The notes beneath the pieces were generated by a model that was not told the origin of the DNA, ran no database searches, and saw only the letters and a program-made list of their open reading frames with translations. A program made the translations under genes and the position numbers. Of a DNA stretch of 64,000 nucleotides, positions 1 to 9,285 are shown in pieces (the stretch's first letter is position 1; each line of letters begins with the position of its first letter). This DNA comes from Yinghuangia elevatio. Lineage in GTDB: Bacteria > Actinomycetota > Actinomycetes > Streptomycetales > Streptomycetaceae. The DNA lies in contig NZ_JBEZFP010000040.1 in NCBI RefSeq assembly GCF_040649515.1, forward strand, positions 1-64,000, read 5' to 3'.

Positions 1-42
1 GCCCCCCCAACAGGGGGTGCCCGGGCCTCTCCTTGGTCCGAA

Positions 43-65
43 CCGGGCCGCGTGGGTCGGCCCGG
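43..65 (-). terminator. Candidate terminator hairpin after ino1
   Basis: CCGGGCC and GGCCCGG form a perfect 7-bp stem with a 9-nt loop, 22 bases beyond the ino1 stop on the minus strand. A second C-rich/G-rich hairpin lies at about 3-16. Neither has a U-tract, which is usual in high-GC actinomycetes. Confidence 0.45.
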
Positions 66-86
66 GAACCGGGGAAGGTCAGCGCG

Positions 87-1166
87 TCAGCGCTCGACCT
101 CGCCCTTGATGAACTTCTCGACCGCGTCGCGGGCCTCGTCGTCGAAGTACTGCACGGGCGGCGACTTCATGAAGTAGCTGCTCGCGCTGAGGATGGGGCC
201 GCCGATGCCGCGGTCCTTGGCGATCTTCGCGGCGCGCACGGCGTCGATGATGACGCCGGCCGAGTTCGGGGAGTCCCAGACCTCGAGCTTGTACTCCAGG
301 TTCAGCGGGACGTCGCCGAACGCGCGGCCCTCGAGGCGCACGTACGCCCACTTGCGGTCGTCGAGCCACGCGACGTAGTCCGACGGGCCGATGTGCACGT
401 TCTTCGCACCCAGGTCGCGGTCGACCTGCGAGGTGACGGCCTGCGTCTTCGACACCTTCTTGGACTCCAGGCGCTCGCGCTCGAGCATGTTCATGAAGTC
501 CATGTTGCCGCCGACGTTCAGCTGCATGGTGCGCTCCAGGAGGACACCGCGGTCCTCGAAGAGCTTCGCCAGCACGCGGTGCGTGATGGTCGCGCCGACC
601 TGCGACTTGATGTCGTCGCCGACGATCGGCACACCGGCCTCGGTGAACTTGTCCGCCCACTCCTTGGTGCCCGCGATGAACACCGGGAGCGCGTTGACGA
701 AGGCCACGCCGGCGTCGATCGCGCACTGGGCGTAGAACTTCGCGGCCTCTTCCGACCCGACGGGCAGGTAGCAGACCAGCACGTCGGCCTCGGTGTCCTT
801 GAGCGCCTTGACGATGTCGACCGCCGGCTCCGAGGACTCCTCGATCGTCTGCAGGTAGTACTTGCCCAGGCCGTCCAGGGTGTGACCGCGCTGCACGGTC
901 ACGCCGGTCGGAGGCACGTCGCAGATCTTGATGGTGTTGTTCTCGCTGGCGCCGATGGCGTCCGCCAGATCGAACCCGACCTTCTTCGCGTCCACGTCGA
1001 ACGCGGCAACGAACTTGACGTCACGCACGTGGTAGTCGCCGAACTGCACGTGCATGAGGCCGGGTACGCGGCTGTTGGGGTCGGCGTCCTTGTAGTACTC
1101 GACGCCCTGCACCAGCGAAGCGGCGCAGTTGCCCACGCCGACGATGGCTACGCGAACCGAACCCAT
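87..1166 (-). CDS. ino1: Inositol-3-phosphate synthase
   Basis: The 359-residue product converts glucose-6-phosphate to 1L-myo-inositol-1-phosphate in the cytosol, the first step toward phosphatidylinositol and mycothiol in actinomycetes. An N-terminal NAD-binding Rossmann motif (VAIVGVGNCAASLVQG) starts a few residues in. The conserved GDDIKSQVGAT and LNVGGNMDF segments follow near the middle. The length fits actinobacterial enzymes, which are shorter than eukaryotic ones. I chose the ATG at 1166 over one eight codons upstream because MGSVRVAIVG is the usual N terminus. The gene lies 48 bp downstream of padR on the same strand, so the two are probably co-transcribed. This pairing suggests, but does not prove, control of inositol synthesis by the PadR protein. 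Confidence 0.95.
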   Translation of the reverse strand: MGSVRVAIVGVGNCAASLVQGVEYYKDADPNSRVPGLMHVQFGDYHVRDVKFVAAFDVDAKKVGFDLADAIGASENNTIKICDVPPTGVTVQRGHTLDGLGKYYLQTIEESSEPAVDIVKALKDTEADVLVCYLPVGSEEAAKFYAQCAIDAGVAFVNALPVFIAGTKEWADKFTEAGVPIVGDDIKSQVGATITHRVLAKLFEDRGVLLERTMQLNVGGNMDFMNMLERERLESKKVSKTQAVTSQVDRDLGAKNVHIGPSDYVAWLDDRKWAYVRLEGRAFGDVPLNLEYKLEVWDSPNSAGVIIDAVRAAKIAKDRGIGGPILSASSYFMKSPPVQYFDDEARDAVEKFIKGEVER

Positions 1167-1214
1167 TCCGGTTGCTCCCTGTGTTCTCAATGAGGCTGGC
1201 CCGAAGGCCGGACC

Positions 1215-1865
1215 TCAACTGGTTGCTGCGGACGGGTCCGAGGCCGCGTCCTGCTTGGTCTGCCGGGTCTCCCCGGCCTCTGTGTCATCGGCGCCGTCGG
1301 TCTCCGGGGTCTCCCCGGCCACGCGTTCGGCGGTGATGAGCTCGTTCAGCCAGCGCACCTCACGCTCGACCGACTCCAGACCGTGTCGCTGGAGTTCGAG
1401 CGTGTATCCGTCGAGCCGCTCCCGCGTGCTCGACAGCGAGCTGCGCACCCGCTCGAGGCGCTCTTCGAGCTTGCTGCGACGGCCCTCGAGGATGCGCATC
1501 CGCACCTCGCGGTCCGTCCGGCCGAAGAAGGCGAAGTGCACCCCGAAGTTCTCGTCCTCCCAGGTCGTGGACCCGGATTCGGAGAGCAGCTCCTGGAAGT
1601 GCTCCTTGCCCTGCGCCGTGAGTTTGTACACGATGCGGGCCCGCTTGCCCCCGGCCAGTGCCGCGGCGACCTGCTCGGGCTCCTCCTCGGTGATCCATCC
1701 CCGTTCGAGCAGGGACTTCAGACACGGGTAGAGGGTGCCGTACGCGATGGCGCGGAAGGGGCCGAGCACGGTGTTGAGCCGCTTGCGCAGCTCGTACCCG
1801 TGCATGGGAGTGTCGTGCAAGAGGCCGAGAGTGGCGAACTCGAGGACGCCTCCGCGCCTGCTCAT
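1215..1865 (-). CDS. PadR-family transcriptional regulator
   Basis: This 216-residue protein has the PadR winged-helix domain at residues 1-85 (LEFATLGLLHDTPMHGYELRKRL, then a recognition helix and the Leu/Tyr-rich wing KARIVYKLTAQG). A helical C-terminal dimerisation region with many charged residues follows at about 100-175. The last 40 residues are acidic and low in complexity. The start follows a GGAAG-type ribosome site. It lies upstream of ino1 on the same strand. A perfect inverted repeat 44 bp upstream of the start codon (1909-1931) is a good candidate for its autoregulatory operator. The effector is unknown. Confidence 0.9.
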   Translation of the reverse strand: MSRRGGVLEFATLGLLHDTPMHGYELRKRLNTVLGPFRAIAYGTLYPCLKSLLERGWITEEEPEQVAAALAGGKRARIVYKLTAQGKEHFQELLSESGSTTWEDENFGVHFAFFGRTDREVRMRILEGRRSKLEERLERVRSSLSSTRERLDGYTLELQRHGLESVEREVRWLNELITAERVAGETPETDGADDTEAGETRQTKQDAASDPSAATS

Positions 1866-1908
1866 CCGCTTCCCTCCAACCTGAGCGGTTCCGGCTGTCG
1901 TATCGGCT

Positions 1909-1931
1909 CGATGTATCGAGTCGATACATCG
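1909..1931. promoter_or_regulatory. Perfect palindrome, candidate PadR operator
   Basis: CGATGTATCGA and TCGATACATCG form a perfect 11-bp inverted repeat around a single G. It contains the ATGT...ACAT half-sites typical of PadR-family operators, and lies just upstream of padR. Function is inferred from position and motif. Confidence 0.65.
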
Positions 1932-1973
1932 GAACGATAGGTCCCTTGCTCCCGGCGTGCAAGGAGGGGCCCG

Positions 1974-1987
1974 GTGACAGAAGTCAC
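1974..1987. promoter_or_regulatory. Candidate Crp-type site
   Basis: GTGAC-AGAA-GTCAC is a perfect 5-bp inverted repeat that fits the GTG-N6-GNCAC pattern reported for Streptomyces Crp. It lies 109 bp upstream of padR and about 385 bp upstream of the PBP gene. The call rests on motif match only. Confidence 0.3.
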
Positions 1988-2372
1988 AGGCGGGTCACGT
2001 GGCGGTCTCGCATCGGTTACCTGGCGGCCATTCGCCGGTCGTTCGGGGGACCCGGGCGGAGTACGGCCGGGACGCCGGTAGCTCCGGATGCGCGGCAACA
2101 CGCCCGGGAATCGCCTTGTCCGGCCGTTCACTCGGGCGGGTATGCCCCGAGGAGTCCGTCTTTTGGGCGTTGCGTCCGCGCGTAGTCTGGTCCGCCGTGT
2201 GGTACCTCCGAGCGCTGCCGCTCCCGTGCAAGGCCGTTGATCCGGACACCGCCTCCACCGGCCGGTGCGATCACGCGCGCAACCTTCCGCGGCCGGGGCG
2301 CGTCCTGGGGAACGGACAGCCACGACCCGTACGGCCGACCCCCGTCGTGCGGCCGAGGAGCAGCGAATACGC

Positions 2373-5063
2373 ATGAGCGAACACCGTCGCAGGTCGTCAC
2401 AGCCGCGCCCCGAGGGGCGCGGCACTTCGCATGTTCGGGGGAGCATGCCGTCCACGGGTGCCGCGGACCCGGCCGGGCCGGGGCGTTCGGCACGTTCCTC
2501 GGCCGGCTCCTCTCCGGCCGGCCCTTCGCCGGCCCGGCCCTCACCGGGCTCTCCGGCCGACCCGAAGCCCGGCACGCCGACGGCTTCGCCCTCGGCCTCC
2601 GGAGGGTCGGCGTCGGAGGCCGGCGACCGGCCGATGACGCGGATGGAGGCCCGGCAGGCCGCCCGGTCCGGCGGCCGCGGCAAGGGCGGGCGCGGGGGCG
2701 GCGGCGGTCCGTCCGGCCCCGGGCGCGACGACGAGGGCGCGGGTACGTCGCCCGGCGGGCGCGGCAGGGGCAAGGGCCCGGTCGGCAAGGACGGCAAGAA
2801 GAAGCGCCGCTTCGTCGACTACCCGCGGTACGGCAAGAAGGGCGTGCGCCGCTGGCTGCCGTCCTTCAAGCAGATCCTCGCGATGTTCCTCTTCTTCATC
2901 GGCTCGCTGCTCGGCCTGGCCGGACTCGCCTACTCCCTGGTCGAGATCCCGGACGTCAACGCCGCGACCCAGATCCAGTCGAACATCTACTACTACTCGG
3001 ACGGCGTCACCGAGATCGGGCAGTCCGGCAAGTACAACCGCCAGAACGTCAAGCTCGACCAGGTGCCCAAGGACGTGCAGCACGCCGTGCTCGCGGCGGA
3101 GAACCGCACCTTCTACTCCGACTCCGGCGTCTCGCCGAAGGGCCTCACGCGCGCCGCAGTCGCGATGGCCAAGGGCGGCCCGACGCAGGGCGGCTCGACG
3201 ATCACCCAGCAGTACGTCAAGAACGCGTTCCTGTCGCAGGAGCAGTCCTTCGAACGCAAGTTCAAGGAGATGTTCATCGCGATAAAGGTCGACCGGCAGA
3301 TGACCAAGGACGAGATCCTGGCCGGGTACCTGAACACCTCGTTCTACGGGCGCAACGCGTACGGCATCCAGGCGGCCGCGCAGGCCTACTACGGCAAGAA
3401 CGTCAACGACCTCACGGTGGGCGAGGGCGCGTACATCTCGACGCTGCTCAACGCGCCGAGCATCAACGACGTGTGGGTGAACGGCGAGGTCAGCGAGAGC
3501 CGGCTGAACCGCGTGCAGGGCCGCTGGAAGTGGATCCTCAACGGCATGGTCGAGATGAAGTGGATCGACCAGGCCACCGCCGACGCCCAGCAGTTCCCGA
3601 TGCCGATCAAGCCGCAGCCCGCGGCCGGCAAGAAGGGCCAGGCCGGCTACCTGATGCAGGTCGCCAACGACTACATGATCGACAACAACCTGGTCAGCGC
3701 GGAGGAACTGGCGCTGGGCGGCTACAAGATCGTCACGACGTTCGACAAGGCGAAGCAGGACGCCGCGGTCGCGGCCGTGGAGCAGCAGCTCACCGCGCGG
3801 CTCAAGCCCGACCAGCGCGAGGCGGACAAGTACCTGCGCACCGGCATCGCGTCGGTGGTGCCGGGGGACGGCGCGGTGGTCGCGCTGTACGGCGGGCCGG
3901 ACTTCTTCAAGCAGGAGTTCAACGACGCCACGCGCGACGACATCCAGGTGGGCTCGACGTTCAAGCCCTTCGTGGTCGCCGCGGCGCTGAGAGACGGCAA
4001 GTACGACGGCAAGCCGATCACCATCGAGGACCTGTACAGCGCCGACAACAAGATCCCGGTGATCATGCCGGACGGCAAGAAGTGGTCCGACAAGCAAGGC
4101 GTCTACCTGGTGCCCAACGAGACGGGCAGGGACTACGGGAAGATGAGCATCCGGGAGTCCATGGAGAGATCCCTGAACCCGGTGTTCACGCAGCTCGCCG
4201 CCGACGTCGGCTTCGACAAGGTCAAGCAGGCGGCGATCGACGCGGGGCTGCCGGAGGACACTCCCGGCCTCGACAAGCTGACCCCGGCCATGGCCCTGGG
4301 CACGAGCGAGCCTTCGCCGCTCGACATGGCGAGCGCGTACGCGACGTTCGCGGCCCGCGGCAAGCACGCGAACCCGTACGTCATCCAGGAGCTCAAGAAG
4401 AACGACAAGAAGATCGACACCCCCAAGCCGGAGGTCAAGCAGGTCTTCGACGAGGAAGTCGCCGACACCATAAACGACATGCTGATCGGCGTGATCCAGG
4501 ACAAGGACGGCACCGGCGACAAGGCAAAGGCGCTCGGACGCCCCGCGGCCGGCAAGACCGGCACCACGGACGGCAACTTCTCCGCGTGGTTCGTCGGCTA
4601 CACGCCCAACCTGTCCACGTCGGTGGCCCTGTTCCGGGAGGACGAGTCCACCAAGCGCCGTGATCTGAAGGGCCTGCTGGGCAACGACGAGACACACGGT
4701 GGTGCCGTGCCCACGGAGATCTGGACGGCCTACATGAAGGCCGCGATGCAGGGGATGCCCGCGCCGGAGTTCATCAAGCCGGCCAACCCCGCGCCGAAGC
4801 AGTCGGCCACGCCGACCGCGACCGCGACGTCGGCACCGCCCTCGTCGTCCGCGCCGCCGTCCTCCTCGGCCCCGCCCGGGCCGCCTCCGCAGACCGGTCC
4901 GTCGTCCGAGCCGCCCACGACGACCTCGGCGCCGCCGACCTCGGACTCGCCGGACCCCGGGACCTCCAGCAGCAGGCCGCCCACCTCGTCGAAGCCGCCG
5001 CCCAGCACCGGATCGTCGTCGACCAGCACGAGAACGAGGCCGCCGATCTTCGGCGACGAGTGA
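2373..5063 (+). CDS. Bifunctional class A penicillin-binding protein
   Basis: This 896-residue membrane-anchored enzyme polymerises lipid II glycan strands and cross-links them outside the cell. Residues 1-165 form a basic, Pro/Gly/Ser-rich cytoplasmic tail. One membrane segment follows at about 170-192 (AMFLFFIGSLLGLAGLAYSL). A GT51 transglycosylase domain follows, with catalytic Glu243 in AENRTFYSDSG, a variant of the usual EDxxFxxHxG. The transpeptidase domain has S528-T-F-K, S600-L-N and K728-T-G-T. About 100 Ser/Thr/Pro-rich residues end the protein. I chose the ATG at 2373, preceded by GAGGAG, over an in-frame ATG 36 codons upstream. It heads a plus-strand block with two membrane glycosyltransferases. 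Confidence 0.93.
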   Translation: MSEHRRRSSQPRPEGRGTSHVRGSMPSTGAADPAGPGRSARSSAGSSPAGPSPARPSPGSPADPKPGTPTASPSASGGSASEAGDRPMTRMEARQAARSGGRGKGGRGGGGGPSGPGRDDEGAGTSPGGRGRGKGPVGKDGKKKRRFVDYPRYGKKGVRRWLPSFKQILAMFLFFIGSLLGLAGLAYSLVEIPDVNAATQIQSNIYYYSDGVTEIGQSGKYNRQNVKLDQVPKDVQHAVLAAENRTFYSDSGVSPKGLTRAAVAMAKGGPTQGGSTITQQYVKNAFLSQEQSFERKFKEMFIAIKVDRQMTKDEILAGYLNTSFYGRNAYGIQAAAQAYYGKNVNDLTVGEGAYISTLLNAPSINDVWVNGEVSESRLNRVQGRWKWILNGMVEMKWIDQATADAQQFPMPIKPQPAAGKKGQAGYLMQVANDYMIDNNLVSAEELALGGYKIVTTFDKAKQDAAVAAVEQQLTARLKPDQREADKYLRTGIASVVPGDGAVVALYGGPDFFKQEFNDATRDDIQVGSTFKPFVVAAALRDGKYDGKPITIEDLYSADNKIPVIMPDGKKWSDKQGVYLVPNETGRDYGKMSIRESMERSLNPVFTQLAADVGFDKVKQAAIDAGLPEDTPGLDKLTPAMALGTSEPSPLDMASAYATFAARGKHANPYVIQELKKNDKKIDTPKPEVKQVFDEEVADTINDMLIGVIQDKDGTGDKAKALGRPAAGKTGTTDGNFSAWFVGYTPNLSTSVALFREDESTKRRDLKGLLGNDETHGGAVPTEIWTAYMKAAMQGMPAPEFIKPANPAPKQSATPTATATSAPPSSSAPPSSSAPPGPPPQTGPSSEPPTTTSAPPTSDSPDPGTSSSRPPTSSKPPPSTGSSSTSTRTRPPIFGDE

Positions 5064-5177
5064 CCGCCGGGCGCGACGCCGCCCCGTACGATCGCTGTGC
5101 CCTGCCGCCCGCGCGGTGGGGCACACGCGTAAGCCGATGTGCCAGAGCACCCGTGCCCCTGCGAGAGGATTGGCGGC

Positions 5178-6722
5178 ATGATGCCGAATCCGACCGAGCC
5201 CGTCCTGCCCTCGCACGACGACCCGGTCGTGCGTACCGGCAGTGAGGTCGTGGGCGGACCCGCCGGGAAGCGGATCCGGTTCGGACCGAACAGCAGCTGG
5301 TGGAACGCCACGCGGGTGCTGATCCTGCTCGCCGTGGTGACCTTCGCGCTGGGGCTCGTGCAGAAGAAGCCGTGCTACGACGGCGCGTGGTTCGGCGTCG
5401 GCTCGCAGTACTCGAAGGCCTGCTACAGCGACATGCCGCACCTCTACCAGGGCCGCGGCTTCGCGGACGGCACGGTGCCGTACTTCGAGAAGACGCCGGA
5501 CGAGGGCATGGAGTACCTCGAGTACCCCGTCCTCACCGGCGGCGTCATGTACTTCGCCGGGGTGGTCGCGCGCGAGTTCGGCGGCGACCTGAACGACGAG
5601 AAGAAGCTGTTCGTCATGGTCAACGCGTTGATCATGATGGCCTGTGCGGTCGTGGTCGTGGTGGCGGTCGCCCGAACATCCGGGCGAAGGTTCTGGGATG
5701 CCGCGATTGTCGCGACCGCCCCGGTCCTGGCGCTCAACGGCATCATCAACTGGGACATGGTCGCGGTCGCCATCACGGCCGTCGCGATGATGGCGTGGGC
5801 ACGCAGAAACGTCGTGCTGGCAGGCATTCTGATCGGACTGGCGACCGCCGCGAAGCTGTATCCGGTGCTGTTGCTGGGGCCGTTGTTCCTGTTGTGCCTG
5901 AGAGCGGGCAAACTCGTCGACTTCGCGAAGGTCACGGGCGCCGCGGTGGCCGCGTGGCTGGTCGTCAACCTGCCGATCATGCTGGAGCCGACCGACGGCG
6001 GCTTCAAGATCCGGGAGGGCTGGAAGCTCTTCTACACCTTCAGCCAGGAGCGCGGCGCCGACTTCGGGTCGCTGTGGCTGATCCTGCAGCAGCGCGGTGA
6101 GGCGATGCCCATCGACACGCTCAACGCGTGGGTGTCCGGCCTGCTGATCGCGATGGCGGTCGGCATCGGCGCGCTGGCGCTGTGCGCACCGCGCAGGCCG
6201 CGCTTCGCACAGCTCGCCTTCCTGATCGTCGCGGCGTTCCTGTTCACCAACAAGGTCTACTCGCCGCAGTACGTCCTGTGGCTGCTGCCGCTGGTGGTGC
6301 TGGCCCGGCCGCGCTGGCGCGACGTACTCATCTGGCAGGCGTGCGAGGTCATCTACTTCCTCGGCGTGTGGCTGTACATCGAGTCGTACGCGGGCGGCGA
6401 CGGCTCGAAGGGCCTGTCGCAGAACGCCTACCACGTGGTGATCCTGATCCACCTGCTCGGCATCCTGTACATCTCGGCGCTCGTGGTCCGCGACATCCTG
6501 TGGCCGGACCGCGACCCGGTACGCCGCGACGGCAGCGACGACCCGTCGGGCGGCGTGCTCGACCGCGCGCCGGACGTCCTGGCGTTCGTCCCCGGTCGGC
6601 GCGCGGACTGGTACGGCCGCGGCTACGAGGACGACGAGGACAGCCTCGACAACGCGCGCCAGGCCGTTCCGGTGGGCCCGCGCGCCGCCACCGGCGACCT
6701 GCCCGGCAAGATCTCCACGTAG
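5178..6722 (+). CDS. GT87-type polyprenol-linked mannosyltransferase (DUF2029)
   Basis: This 514-residue polytopic protein has roughly ten hydrophobic segments, the first just after residue 45 (ATRVLILLAVVTFALGLV). It contains the GT87 signature AAKLYPVLLLGPL and a DUF2029-type core. Such enzymes transfer sugars from polyprenyl-phosphate donors on the outer face of the membrane. The exact sugar and acceptor cannot be told from sequence. The C-terminal 70 residues are hydrophilic. The start at 5178 follows GAGAGGA; a second ATG lies immediately after. It sits 114 bp after the PBP gene and 42 bp before another membrane glycosyltransferase. Confidence 0.82.
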   Translation: MMPNPTEPVLPSHDDPVVRTGSEVVGGPAGKRIRFGPNSSWWNATRVLILLAVVTFALGLVQKKPCYDGAWFGVGSQYSKACYSDMPHLYQGRGFADGTVPYFEKTPDEGMEYLEYPVLTGGVMYFAGVVAREFGGDLNDEKKLFVMVNALIMMACAVVVVVAVARTSGRRFWDAAIVATAPVLALNGIINWDMVAVAITAVAMMAWARRNVVLAGILIGLATAAKLYPVLLLGPLFLLCLRAGKLVDFAKVTGAAVAAWLVVNLPIMLEPTDGGFKIREGWKLFYTFSQERGADFGSLWLILQQRGEAMPIDTLNAWVSGLLIAMAVGIGALALCAPRRPRFAQLAFLIVAAFLFTNKVYSPQYVLWLLPLVVLARPRWRDVLIWQACEVIYFLGVWLYIESYAGGDGSKGLSQNAYHVVILIHLLGILYISALVVRDILWPDRDPVRRDGSDDPSGGVLDRAPDVLAFVPGRRADWYGRGYEDDEDSLDNARQAVPVGPRAATGDLPGKIST

Positions 6723-6764
6723 CCCACCGCAGGACAGCGAGCAACGACAGGGAGAACGGGCCGC

Positions 6765-7979
6765 GTGACCAGTACGGACGCCGAGCCGAGCACCGACACC
6801 GCGAAGCCGCCCGCGGCGCCCGGGGGCCGCCTCGGCGCGGCGCTGCTGCGGTGGCTCCGCATGCCGTCGCGTGACGACCGTGCCGCGCTCGCGGTGTGGC
6901 TGGTGACGCGGCCGGCGATGTTCCTGCTGGTCGGGGCGTCCGGTTGGATCTTCGCGGCCGAGGGCGCCAGTCAGCCCACCGGCTACCTCGACACCTGGGA
7001 CCGCTGGGACTTCCGGCACTTCCGGACCATCGCGGAGTTCGGCTACGACGGGAACCCGAAGGCCGGACCGCCGGTCCCGCTGGAGGCGTTCTTCCCCGGA
7101 TTCCCCTACCTCCTCAAGGCCGTGCACATGGTCGTGGGGAACTGGGTCGTCGCAGGACTGCTCATCTCGTTCGTGTGCGGCGGCGTCGCCATGGTGCTGC
7201 TGTCGCGCATCGCGGGACTGGAGAACCCGTCGGGGACCGGCGAACGCGCGGTGCTGCTCCTGCTGCTGTCGCCGTCCGCGGTCTTCCTGGCGGCGGGCTA
7301 CACGGAAGCGCTGTTCCTCATGCTGGCGCTCGGCGCGTGGCTGTGCGCCAAGCGCGGCGTGTGGCACTGGGCGGGGATCCTGGCGGCGGCCTCGTTGTTC
7401 GTACGCGTCAGCGGGGCGTTCCTGCTCGCGGCGCTGGTGGTCGAGTTCCTGACCGCGAAGGACGGGCGCCGCCGGTGGAAGGACGCGCCTTGGCTGGTCG
7501 TCGGCGGGCTCCCGGTGCTCATCTACATGGGCTTCCTGTACCGGCGCACCGGCGACTGGACGGCCTGGAACAGCGCGCAAGCGACCGGCTGGGACCGGCA
7601 TCTGGTCGGCCCGATCGACGCGTTCACCAACACCTGGGACCGGGCGTTCACCACGGGGCAGGGCACGATCCTCGGCTTCACGTGGATGTACCGCTGGGAG
7701 ATGCTGGCGGTCGCGGTGGGTGTGGTGCTCACCGTGTACCTGCTGCGCAAGCGGCGGTGGGCGGAGGCGACGTACATCGGTCTGACGGTCGCGTCGCTGG
7801 GGATCTCGAGCGCCTACTTCTCGGTTCCGCGGGCGACGCTGCTGTGGTGGCCGCTGTGGATCGTGCTGGCGCAGGTGACGATGCGTCATAAGGCGGCATT
7901 CACCGCCTATTTGGCGCTCATTGCACCATTTGCTGTGGTTTTCGCGCTGCTGTTCGGTGCGGGACGTTGGGCCGGGTAG
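6765..7979 (+). CDS. PIG-V-like membrane mannosyltransferase
   Basis: This 404-residue multipass protein starts at a GTG preceded by AGGGAGA. After a 35-residue cytoplasmic tail comes a membrane helix, then the extracytoplasmic loop DTWDRWDFRHFRTIAEFGYD. Acidic residues in this first loop are the expected catalytic site in GT-C enzymes of the PIG-V/GT39 type. Several further helices follow (LLLLLSPSAVFLAAGYTEAL resembles the PIG-V SPAS/YTE region). It probably uses polyprenyl-phosphate mannose. The preceding gene has a related topology, and the two are likely one transcript. Substrate is not determinable from the sequence. Confidence 0.78.
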   Translation: MTSTDAEPSTDTAKPPAAPGGRLGAALLRWLRMPSRDDRAALAVWLVTRPAMFLLVGASGWIFAAEGASQPTGYLDTWDRWDFRHFRTIAEFGYDGNPKAGPPVPLEAFFPGFPYLLKAVHMVVGNWVVAGLLISFVCGGVAMVLLSRIAGLENPSGTGERAVLLLLLSPSAVFLAAGYTEALFLMLALGAWLCAKRGVWHWAGILAAASLFVRVSGAFLLAALVVEFLTAKDGRRRWKDAPWLVVGGLPVLIYMGFLYRRTGDWTAWNSAQATGWDRHLVGPIDAFTNTWDRAFTTGQGTILGFTWMYRWEMLAVAVGVVLTVYLLRKRRWAEATYIGLTVASLGISSAYFSVPRATLLWWPLWIVLAQVTMRHKAAFTAYLALIAPFAVVFALLFGAGRWAG

Positions 7980-8050
7980 TTTTTCCGATCATCTAGTCTG
8001 GCCGCTCACACCGAAGTCCCACGGCGCATCCAGCACCCACGGAGCCACGC

Positions 8051-8737
8051 ATGTCGAATCCCTTCGGCCCCGGTCAGTCCGGTCCCGGCGACCAGAACCC
8101 GTATGGGCAGCAGCCGCCGCCGCAGTATGGCGGCCAGCAGCCGCCGCAGTACGGAGGCCAGCAGCCCTATCCGCAGCAGCCGGGCGGGCCGCCTCCGCAG
8201 CAGCCGTACGGCGGTCAGCCGCCGTACCCGCAGCAGCCGGGCCAGCAGCCCTACCCGCCGCAGCAGCCGTACCCCCAGCAGTACCCGGGTGCGCCGATGG
8301 GCTACATGGAGCCGCGCCGCCGCAAGAAGTGGCCGTGGATCGTGGGCGGCATCGTGGGCCTTGTCGTGATCCTGGGCGTGATCGGGTACGTCGTCGGCAA
8401 GGACAGCGCGACCAACGCCAAGCCGGGCGACTGCATCACGGCGAAGGCCAAGGATCCCAAGATCACCGACTGCGGCGACGCCAATGCCGCGTTCCGCGTG
8501 ATCGAGAACTTCGAGGACTCCAGCGACCGGAGCAAGTGCGACGCGCCGGAGATCACCGACAAGGGAGCGATTCTCTCGGTGCGTTGGAAGGGCGGCAACG
8601 ACGGCGTCCTGTGCCTGACGATCACCAAGAACACCACCTCCGCCGACTTCAGCGCGTTCCAGGCGTCGATGCCCCAGGGCCAGTTGGACGACCTCCGCGA
8701 GGAGCTTGCCGCGGCCGGCATCGAAGGCGTCAAGTAG
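8051..8737 (+). CDS. LppU-like membrane-anchored protein with Pro/Gln-rich N terminus
   Basis: The 228-residue product begins with about 90 residues of Gly/Pro/Gln/Tyr repeats (QQPYPQQPG-type). A basic stretch EPRRRKKW and one membrane helix (WIVGGIVGLVVILGVIGYVV) follow, then a 110-residue extracytoplasmic domain with four cysteines, likely two disulfides. That domain resembles the LppU family of actinobacterial secreted proteins, whose function is unknown. The start follows GGAGCC. The 3' end overlaps the stop of the convergent gene by 8 bp, so the two genes share their last codons. Confidence 0.7.
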   Translation: MSNPFGPGQSGPGDQNPYGQQPPPQYGGQQPPQYGGQQPYPQQPGGPPPQQPYGGQPPYPQQPGQQPYPPQQPYPQQYPGAPMGYMEPRRRKKWPWIVGGIVGLVVILGVIGYVVGKDSATNAKPGDCITAKAKDPKITDCGDANAAFRVIENFEDSSDRSKCDAPEITDKGAILSVRWKGGNDGVLCLTITKNTTSADFSAFQASMPQGQLDDLREELAAAGIEGVK

Positions 8738-9248
8738 CCCGCGGGGCCGGTCCGTTCGCCGTCCCGTCGGCCGCCCCGTCTGCCGGTTCCAGCAGGAACA
8801 GCCGGATGGGGCGGCCCGCGCGGCGCGCGTAAGTGTCGTACGCGGGCCACACCCTCAGCATCGCGGCCCACAGGCGCTCCCGCTCGGGCCCGGCGTCGGG
8901 CACCAGCCGGGCCCGCACGGGTGTCTCCTGGCCGTCGACCGAGACGACCGCGGCCGGTTCGGCGAGCAGGTTCCCGGTCCACGCCGGGTGGTGCCGCTGT
9001 CCGAAGTTCGTTCCGGCGACCACGAATCCGCCGTCCGCCGCCGCGTAGATCAGCGGCGAGACGCGGGCCTGCCCGCTGCGCCGCCCCGTCGTGGTCAGCA
9101 GCAGTTGGGTGAAACCGCGGCCCATCACGGACATGCGTCCGCGGGTGCGCCGCTGCACCTTGCGATCCGCGGCGACCAGGCGCGGCCCCAAGGCCGCCAG
9201 CCACCGAGTGTGTCCCAGTCGCCTGAGGCCACGCGCGTACAAGCCCAT
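8730..9248 (-). CDS. Deazaflavin-dependent (F420) nitroreductase-family protein
   Basis: The 172-residue protein matches the DUF385/Ddn-like family of small split-beta-barrel proteins, many of which bind F420. Recognisable elements are the N-terminal helix, LLLTTTGRRSGQARVSPLIY (the family's TTTGRKSG motif), a GGFVVAGTNFGQRHHPAW strand-loop, and the hydrophobic tail IRLFLLEPA. The length is typical. It ends inside the preceding convergent gene, and lies 37 bp downstream of the alanine-racemase-like gene on the same strand. Substrate is unknown. Confidence 0.85.
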   Translation of the reverse strand: MGLYARGLRRLGHTRWLAALGPRLVAADRKVQRRTRGRMSVMGRGFTQLLLTTTGRRSGQARVSPLIYAAADGGFVVAGTNFGQRHHPAWTGNLLAEPAAVVSVDGQETPVRARLVPDAGPERERLWAAMLRVWPAYDTYARRAGRPIRLFLLEPADGAADGTANGPAPRAT

Positions 9249-9285
9249 CGGTCCGCCTCCCCGGGGACGTCCGCGAGCCCTGCCG

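Larger units (their letters stand above)
1866..2372. other. Divergent intergenic region padR / PBP
   Basis: These 507 bp hold the PadR palindrome and the Crp-like repeat described separately. A TAGTCT hexamer at about 2183-2188 could be a -10 element for the rightward transcript. Reading frames here look like random GC-rich frames, and no RNA gene was recognised. Confidence 0.5.

Noticed and set aside
2541..7889. A 1782-codon open frame on the minus strand
   Set aside because: It runs antisense through the PBP and two glycosyltransferase genes and encodes a His/Arg/Asp-rich composition typical of GC-rich shadow frames.
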